Assembly (NCBI GenBank): GCA_002205965.3
Contig: NADL03000614.1
Span: 744,001-808,000 of the forward strand
Origin: Kappaphycus alvarezii
Taxonomy: Eukaryota > Rhodophyta > Florideophyceae > Gigartinales > Solieriaceae
DNA length: 64,000 nucleotides
Direction: 5' to 3'
The notes beneath the pieces are model-generated. The model ran no database searches, was not told the origin of the DNA, and saw only the letters and a program-made list of their open reading frames with translations. Positions 57,864 to 64,000 of the stretch are shown piece by piece. How positions within the stretch are numbered: the first letter of the stretch is position 1; each line of letters starts with the position of its first letter. A program made the translations under genes and the position numbers.

Positions 57864-58361
57864 TGTTGGAAAGGAGGGGCGTGTGGGATGGGCATGTGGA
57901 GGGAGTGGGGGAGGGGGATGAGGATGGGAGAGGGTGTGACGTGGTTTGAGGGAGAGGGGAGTGCAGGGGGTGGAGATAAAGGTTGGATCATCGTTTCTGG
58001 TTTTTGTGGGGGTGGGGGGGCTCGGGGAGCGTGGATGTGGAAAGCTAAGCTTGGACGGTGAGTTGATATCTACACTATACGGTATATGTACGAGCGGTAT
58101 GTGATAAATTTACGGCAATAGTATGACGGGATGCCGGCTCTTGTACCATAGAGGTACGGTAGATACGCTGGCGGTGGGAGGGGAGCGGTGGTTGGACAGA
58201 TAGATATGCGAGGATAGTGGAGGCGGTGCTCGACGGGGCCCGACAAGTTGGAGCTTGAGCGTGGATTGGACTTGACTGTTGGCTTACAGACTTTTTATTG
58301 GACAAGATGCGTTTTCTTGTTGCGATGACATGGCGTGCGGGTATTGGATTTTCATTTTCAT
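57864..58361 (-). promoter_or_regulatory. Isopropylmalate dehydrogenase-like gene leader and promoter
   Basis: On the coding (minus) strand the 130 bases before the ATG are C/T-rich, like the ATP12 leader. An AT-rich TACACTATACGGTATATG patch lies near 58.07 kb. No exact TACTGTA palindrome was found. It also holds the 3' end of the bZIP gene. Confidence 0.35.
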
Positions 58362-58883
58362 CTATATGCCACTCCGTTCCTCCTTGACCAATTCCTCCAT
58401 CCATTCCAACATTTGTTTCATTCTCCCATTCTCCCCGCTCAGCGCCATCTTCTCCGTCTCCAACTGTTCAATCCTCTCCCGCTGTTTCAACCTACACTTA
58501 TTCACCGCCGCCCTATTCTTCATTCGCTTCTCCAGCGCCTTTGCCACTCCATTTTCCACCCCCCCCTCCTCCTCTATCCCCTCCTTGCCCACCCTCGCAG
58601 CCCGCGCCGCATTCCTCCTCTTCTCCCTCCTCTCCTTCATACTCCCCTCAACCCTCCATCCCTTCTCCACCACATCCTCCCCACCCTCATACCCCTCACA
58701 CAACATCCCCCTCACATCCATCAACACCCCCATCGTCTCACTCTCCACATAAACATTCGGCAGCACGCAAGTCTCCTCCTCCCCCACCCCAATCATCCCT
58801 TTCACCCCCTCCCCACCACCCACAAACCCCATTCCCACCTCCTCCACCCCTCGCGGCGAATCAGACGTATTCACCTCCTCCAT
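58362..58883 (-). CDS. bZIP transcription factor
   Basis: Start chosen at ATG 58883 (MEEVNTSDSPRG); an upstream in-frame extension has no ATG. About 173 residues: a Gly/Val/Glu-rich N-terminus, a basic patch SMKERREKRRNAARAARVG, and a C-terminal bZIP domain with basic region EKRMKNRAAVNKCRLKQRER (N-x7-R signature as NRAAVNKCR) followed by a zipper with Leu/Met at seven-residue steps (QLETEKMAL, NGRMKQML, EWM). Such proteins dimerise and bind short palindromic sites in promoters. The coding strand is strongly G over C. Divergent to a possible small gene starting at 59215. A target in the TACTGTA palindromes would be pure speculation. Confidence 0.8.
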   Translation of the reverse strand: MEEVNTSDSPRGVEEVGMGFVGGGEGVKGMIGVGEEETCVLPNVYVESETMGVLMDVRGMLCEGYEGGEDVVEKGWRVEGSMKERREKRRNAARAARVGKEGIEEEGGVENGVAKALEKRMKNRAAVNKCRLKQRERIEQLETEKMALSGENGRMKQMLEWMEELVKEERSGI

Positions 58884-59214
58884 CCCTCGTATGCAATGTC
58901 GACGTCGTTTACTGCTCCGCTCCTCACACTCTACTCCACCCTTCACACCCCCGCACTCCCCTCGCACTCATCCCCACCGTTTAACAAGTCCGCAATCCGG
59001 ATTCTTGCCATCCCCGCAACAACACCCGTTCCACTCCACCCCACTTTCACAACCTCACACCTTTTACCGGTCGTCCTCAACTTTCAAACTTTCAAAACCC
59101 TCACCCGACCGCTTGACTCCACCGCTCTAGCCCCGCTCGCTTGTGCCTACACCCCGTGTCGAGATTTCGACTATACAAACTTTCCCCTCCCTCCCGTCCG
59201 CTCCACCACACAAC

Positions 59215-59405
59215 ATGGCAATATATTTCAAACCTCGCACCCCGTCACACCCCTTCCCCTCCCCTTCCAACCCATACTCCCCGCCGGGCTACATCCTGCG
59301 GTACACCCTCCCCGTCTCCGTTTCCCAATCTCTTCCCGTGTCAACTTTGAATGCAACTACTGCCCATTCAATCAGTGCTACCTAGCCGTAAAACACCTCC
59401 CTTGA
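59215..59405 (+). CDS. Possible small cysteine-containing protein
   Basis: ATG 59215 (MAIYFKPRTPSHPFPSPSNP) follows a C-rich leader with a GACTATACAAAC TATA-like element near 59168. Reading continues for about 40 codons. After one missing base it ends VNFECNYCPFNQCYLAVKHL-P, a C-x2-C-x5-C cluster that could bind metal. About 63 residues, no family recognised. The frame change has the same sign as in other genes here, which mildly supports one coding unit. It shares a 331-bp divergent gap with bZIP. Confidence 0.3.
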
Positions 59406-60487
59406 ATACAATTTCCTGCCTTTTTGATCCACCGCGTGCGATACCCGCCTTCCATCTTTGGGACCCGCGCCTTGATTCTCACCACGCGTGTAGAGAGATG
59501 CGTGGTGCAACCTCACAATCCCACAGATCACCCTGTTGCATTTACGGCCTGCTGCAACTTTTCCCCGCTTGTCCGCATGCAAACGGTATCGCATCTTGCA
59601 ATATCGGGCAACGCCTGGTGAAAGCCGACTGCGTTTGCATTTGCATTTCCTATCGGATTGCGTTGTCGCGAGTCGCAAATCACCGCCCTTTGAAAAGCGG
59701 AATGCACTGAAACAACATCCGGCAGTTGTCGAATGCTACTGTTGGTCAGCACGGGAGTTGACACGAGAATGGAGCGGCCTCTCCGGGGCGTGCTCTGCGC
59801 TGGGACGAATACGCACTTTATTCGTCCACCCGGTGCAACAAACATGCCCCAAGCGTCCGTTCAAACATGCTCTACAGGGCTTTTGCCCCAACGAGCGAGC
59901 AGTGAATCCCCATTGCACTCTAACGCTATACGGCGCTATTTGGCTGCGCATGCAATCGTCAAGAAACAAATTTATAGAGGCAAGGCGAGCCGACATCTGA
60001 TCCTTGTGGGGAGGATATGCATCGGTTGTGTGCCCCCGCCACATGCCTGCTTGTGAATTTGTTTCACAAGCGGAAAACCCTGCCCCAAAGTCTCACCGTG
60101 CGGTCCCATGCGGGCGACGCTCTACTGAAATGGAACAATGTTGCGAGATGCGAATACAATCAAACCATTGATTGCACAATTCCAGCCTAGGGACGACGGC
60201 ACACTGTCATAATACCCCCTCTACAAATCATCTACGACTGTAGTTTCCACCCGCGGCCTTTGATCAAGCCCGTTTTGCAGCCGCTCAATGCAACCTGCAA
60301 AGGAGTCCCCTCGACATGAATTCCAATCAGCCCTAGTACGAAATCGCGCAAGTCACCGCACCCACTCCACTCACCGATCATTCATTGATTGTACCCGTGC
60401 CTCGCACTAGTCTACATCCCAACCAACAAACGGCAATCCACACACGTTTTAACCCAAGTGTTGACGCCCACTGCACGCGCATGAGGG
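59406..60487. other. Intergenic, no recognisable gene
   Basis: Overlapping frames on both strands up to 154 codons (59536-60000, plus) without motifs. The region is GC-balanced and not repeat-like. Its right end is the 3' side of the phosphatase gene. Confidence 0.38.
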
Positions 60488-62072
60488 CTACCTCGGGCGA
60501 AACTTTTTCGGCGACACGTAACAACGCTCAGCGGCGACGCTGATCATGCGATTCTCCGGCAACAACAGGGCGGTCAGCCTACCGCCATACACACAGCCTG
60601 TATCGATCCCGATGGCATACTCGTGGTGCTGCAATCCGCGAAATGCATCATGGCCAAAGACGACCGTCTGCGGTCCCTGCCACAGTTTTGCCCATTCACA
60701 GTGGGCGACATTTCTCGCGGTTACCGTTCCATCTTGCAAGACGCTCCTCATGTTCATCATGAGTCTTGGATTCTGCTGGGTCAACTTGACGCCAGGAATA
60801 AAGCCGGCATGGACAAAGAGGTAGCCCATTTCCTCGCTTTCAATAAACCAGGGGCTCTCGACCAGCCAAGCATGCTCGGCGGGGCCCAACTGCTCTGCAA
60901 TCCTCGCATGTTCCATGCTGACGACGGACTGCTGACCATCACCGCGCTCCCTGGCCTCCCACCATCGGACAACCTCAAAGTCATGATTGCCGCGAACGGT
61001 CCTGGCGCCAATTTCCCTGCCATCTGAACAACGCCGACACTATCCGGTCCCTTTGCGACCAAATCACCCAGCAAGACGACTTGATCTCCCGGCTGAAAGT
61101 CTGCCAACCTCAACAAAGCCTGCAACTCATTGATGCAGCCATGTACATCACCAATAACAATAACACGTGGTGCACGTCCCAAGGCTCGCTCCCAGCGGCC
61201 GTCGACCATAACCGGAGCGCCGACGACTCGCTTCCTCTCAACTGTCCTACCATCTGCCAAATGCCTGACCGGATTGATAGTGGGATGGGGTCGCGGTCGT
61301 GATGGTGAGTGTTGGCAAACCAGCGGCGGTCGCTGGCGAGTCGAAAGGTGGGACGAAAATCGAGATGCAGACAATTCCACCTCTTTGCAACCTGATACCA
61401 CTGTTTCAAACGGCCGGTGACTCTGGGATTGGAGCAGTCGCCACAGGGTGTTGCATAGGGTTCGATAAAGCCATACTTCAACTCCCAGTAGCGGTAGGGC
61501 GGGTCACCGGGCCTTCTCTTTGGGTTGAAGGAGACGTTGCCGCGTTGAAAGACAAAGGCGGGGACGGGTTCATCTCGGGAGAGTGTGGATTCCAAGGGCG
61601 GGGAGGAATTGCGAAGCGTGGTGCGACGCATGTTGGAAGCGGAATTGAGACGGTGTAAGAATTGGTTTTGTTGGTGTTGTTGGGAGGGATGGGTGGGTGG
61701 TGGAGGATTTGAGGAAAAGCGCTGACGTCTGTGAAGGGTCCATGCGTAAATGCGACGGGTGAGAAGAAGTTTGGAGTGGTGGATGGAGAGGGAGGGTTTT
61801 GGTTTGGATTGCTTGTTTGGAGGGGAGGAGGGTGATGATGAGGGTTGAGGATTGCGGGGTGGGGGAGGGGAAGAGGAGGCGGCGCAATAGAGTGGGGGAT
61901 GAGGTGAGGAGTGAGGCGTAGAGGAACGGGGAGGGGAAGGGAGGGTGGGGAGGGGACAGAATGTTAGGTTGAGGTTTAGGGGGACAAGGTCATTTTGGGT
62001 TGGGATTGTTGGAGAGGCGAGGAGATTGGGCAAGACGAATGGGGGAATTGGAATGGTGAATAAATGCGGCAT
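60488..62072 (-). CDS. ApaH-like phosphatase (ALPH), calcineurin-type metallophosphatase
   Basis: The catalytic half carries all metal-binding motifs in order: RVIVIGDVHGCINELQALL, VVLLGDLVAKGPDSVGVVQ, TVRGNHDFEVVRWWEA, VHAGFIPG, VVFGHDAFRG and GIDTGCVYGGRLTAL. GDLVAKGPDS in place of GDxVDRG is the mark of eukaryotic ApaH-like phosphatases (yeast Ppn2 polyphosphatase, trypanosome ALPH1 decapping enzyme). An N-terminal region of unknown fold (FVFQRGNVSFNPKRRPGDPP, YATPCGDCSNPRVTGRLKQW) precedes it. Start is uncertain: ATG 62072 gives a long Pro/Ser-rich lead that may be the C-rich leader; ATG 61631 is an alternative. Two frame changes (about 61.3-61.4 and 61.02 kb), each equal to one missing base. 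Only 37 bp separate ATG 62072 from the RluA stop. Confidence 0.82.
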
Positions 62073-62109
62073 AGCTTTGGAGGTCACAGTAGCGTATGCG
62101 TATGATATG

Positions 62110-63236
62110 CTAGTATTGGTCAGCCAAGGTTAGAGTCACAATTTGTTCGACTTGCTCGACGGCTGCCTCAAAGGTGACGCGCCTTCCTTGCAACTCGCCT
62201 TGAATCTTGCCACAATGAAGTCCCAGGCGATCATCGCCAGCATATCCGTCGCCATAAACACCATCGCCAACAACTTTCCATCCCCTCCGCGCATACTGCA
62301 ATCGAATTTGATGCGTCCTCCCAGTCACCAACTTGACCCAACTGCGCCATCCCTTTCCCCTCCTCTCCACACCCTCCACAATTAACTTGACCTCCACCCA
62401 TCCTTCCCCAGGCCATCCATCCTCCCACCTCCGCACCAATCCCCCTACCCCATCACCCCGAAGTCCTCTCGCTCCCTTTTTGTTGTACCAATCCCTACAT
62501 TCACCCACTTCAACCTCATTCTCACTATCCACCACATACCATTTCGCACATCCCTCCCCCTTCAACATCGCATTCCCCAACCCCGCAGCCTCCCCACTCA
62601 ACCCCATCAACACCACCCCACTCGTCCCACAATCCAACCTCGTCGTCGGAAACACCCTCTCCACCCCCAACTCGTCCCCTACCATCCTCACAACACATTC
62701 CCTCCCATTATCCGTCGTCGCCACCGTGGGAACCCCCTTTGGCTTATCCACCACCACCACCCCACACTCCATCACCCTCAGTATCCCAACTCGCCTCCTT
62801 GCAAAATGCCTCCGCGGATTCGCATGTACCCTAAAATACACCCACCCTCTCCCTACAGGCACCAAACCCATCATCCCATCTCCATCCCCCATCCGCACTC
62901 GTACCGCTCGCCCGCACATCCGTCGATCTCCCCTTTCAACTTGCATATACACCGCCCCGAATTTACATAAATCTTCAATATGATCGTGCAACAACGGTAA
63001 ATGCGCCCCAGAAATGATACTATCGTCGGCGCAGGCGGTTTTGCACCGTTGGGTAACCGCACGTGATAGATTTGTGGCGCCGTCGTATCATCTTGTGAAA
63101 CATTGCTGAGGCGCGGTGGGTGGGGGGGTGTACCCTCGTAGGGTACGGGCGTGTAAAGTCGGATGTGCACTGGATATGCGGCGGCGGCGGCGGCGGCGGC
63201 GGAGGCTTGGCTTTGGCTTTGCATGTGTGCTGTCAT
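62110..63236 (-). CDS. RluA-family RNA pseudouridine synthase
   Basis: Start at ATG 63236 (MTAHMQSQSQASAAAAAAAA), an Ala-run N-terminus encoded by a GCC-type triplet repeat. Core motifs: VVVVDKPKGVPTVATTDNGR, the catalytic aspartate in TTRLDCGTSGVVLMGLS (usual HRLDxxTSG), WYVVDSENEVEVGE and SWVKLVTGRTHQIRLQYARR with VVGDGVYGDG, all typical of RluA/RluC-type enzymes that convert uridine to pseudouridine in rRNA or tRNA. No S4 domain seen. One frame change near 63.0 kb equals one missing base; the downstream frame reads IISGAHLPLLHDHIEDLCKF. About 375 residues. The coding strand is C-rich at the 5' end and G-rich later. Organelle or cytosolic location cannot be told. Confidence 0.85.
63178..63201. 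repeat. GCG trinucleotide repeat, eight units
   Basis: (GCG)8 on the plus strand, encoding the alanine run in the N-terminus of the RluA-type protein on the minus strand. Likely length-variable. Confidence 0.75.
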
Positions 63237-63288
63237 CTTCCGAGTGTTGGGGAAGAATGGTGGGTTTGGGAATCTTGCCGCAACTATG

Positions 63289-63295
63289 TACTGTA
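63289..63295. promoter_or_regulatory. TACTGTA upstream of RluA-type gene
   Basis: A single TACTGTA, 53-59 bp before the ATG at 63236 and inside the 97-bp gap to the acetylhydrolase stop codon. Confidence 0.3.
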
Positions 63296-63333
63296 TGGTA
63301 TGGCGCCGAATGTACGTTTCTATCAGTCGCTAG

Positions 63334-64000
63334 CTAGATGAGCACACGTGCATCGCCCAAGTCGGCCAGTACAACGCCTTGTACTTTGCCGCGGCGCACT
63401 TGCTCCCGATACTCGGCCCAGGATCCCGTCAGGAACCGTACCACGGCTTGGTTCTGCCTCTGCAACAAAACTAACGGGTCGCTGCCCCTCTCGGTCATCC
63501 CCATCGCCCTGGCAACCACCCACGGCACTCGTAGTGGAAAGTCCGACGCATTCTGATGCCTCCCTCCCACCACGGCCACCCCATCCCTGCCAAACCCCCC
63601 ACCTTTTTCAACCCCTTCCTCAACCTCACACTCCCCCTCATCCCCGCCCCCTGGTCCACAAACATCACATCACACCCCACCATCAATTCCTTCACCCTCT
63701 CCACCCCAAGCACTTCCACCCACGCATCCAACAACACACACCCCTTCACCTGTTCCCCCAACACCCCGCCAACTCCAAAACACTCGCCCCACCAAACGAA
63801 TGTCCCATCAACCACACCCCCTCACCAATCCGCCCCTCCCACCCACGCAACCCAAACCCAAACCCCTCCCCAACCCCCCGACCCATCCCCCTCACCCCTC
63901 CAACCCAGCCCTCAAATCACACACCCTCACCCCCAACTGCCCTTGCCGAAACTCCACCCCATGCACCACAGGATTATACCGCACATACTCCACCACCTCC
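63334..64000 (-). CDS. Platelet-activating-factor acetylhydrolase-like lipase, 5' end outside window
   Basis: Partial gene: its 3' part ends at 63334 and its start lies beyond the window. Alpha/beta-hydrolase triad positions are all visible: nucleophile serine in VWLMGHSFGGASVLELAG, aspartate in GCVLLDAWVEVLGVERVKEL, and histidine in RHQNASDFPLRVPWVV. An upstream stretch (YVRYNPVVHGVEFRQGQL) also fits the family. These enzymes cleave short or oxidised sn-2 acyl groups from phospholipids. Three frame changes (near 63.89, 63.77 and 63.57 kb), each equal to one missing base and mostly in G runs of the coding strand, so probably intact in vivo. Very G-rich coding strand. Confidence 0.8.

Noticed and set aside
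57782-57991. N-terminal extension of the isopropylmalate dehydrogenase-like protein (MIQPLSPPPALPSPSNH)
   Set aside because: It would need a missing base and looks like the C-rich leader common in this window. A transit peptide cannot be excluded.
58335-59405. 356-codon plus-strand frame rich in His, Pro and Leu
   Set aside because: Opposite to the bZIP gene and its promoter; its composition is what the antisense of a G-rich coding strand gives, and no motif is present. Only its last about 23 codons are used, as the tail of the small 59.2 kb candidate.
1-64000. CRISPR arrays, bacterial operon signals or telomere repeats
   Set aside because: No regularly spaced direct repeats, no bacterial-type gene order or ribosome binding sites, and no telomere-like arrays were seen.

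Overview
This is a eukaryotic nuclear window. It contains ATP12 (mitochondrial F1 assembly), a Seh1-type nucleoporin, a DDX42-like DEAD-box helicase, a Golgi-type GT34 glycosyltransferase, a bZIP factor and a Dispatched-like permease. No gene needs a spliceosomal intron: each is one exon-like block, except for single-base frame breaks that look like base-calling losses. Intron-poor gene islands between long transposon deserts, together with this gene set, suggest a compact-genome alga. A red alga is my best guess, but it is inferred from style and not proven.

Layout. 0.2-3 kb: fossil of a DIRS-like retroelement on the minus strand. 3.6-4.2 kb: decayed acidic-protein gene. 6.5-18.8 kb: gene island with a low-complexity hypothetical protein (-), ATP12 (+), GT34 (+), DEAD-box helicase (-), SEH1 (-) and a class I methyltransferase (-), plus two LINE-like scraps. 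19.7-49.2 kb: mobile-element zone with a young Ty3/Gypsy chromovirus (19.88-25.18 kb), a decayed piggyBac transposase, an AT-rich gene desert of about 11 kb, an older Gypsy fossil and a dead pogo/Tigger-type transposase. 50-64 kb: second gene island with a Dispatched-like RND permease (+), a small coiled-coil protein (+), an isopropylmalate-dehydrogenase-like enzyme (-), bZIP (-), a possible small cysteine protein (+), an ApaH-like phosphatase (-), an RluA-type pseudouridine synthase (-) and a platelet-activating-factor acetylhydrolase cut by the window end (-).

Regulatory style. Palindromic or inverted TACAGTA/TACTGTA elements recur upstream of at least seven genes (ATP12 and its divergent partner, GT34, DEAD-box, SEH1, methyltransferase, Dispatched, RluA), usually 50-450 bp before the ATG. 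Several genes have a C-rich leader on the coding strand that changes to a G-rich coding strand further 3'. Intergenic gaps inside the islands can be as small as 37-107 bp.

Quality caution. Nine host genes carry internal frame changes, and every one I worked out has the same sign (one base missing), often next to a short homopolymer. This points to undercalled bases in the assembly and not to introns or pseudogenes. Spans for these genes are therefore given across the break.
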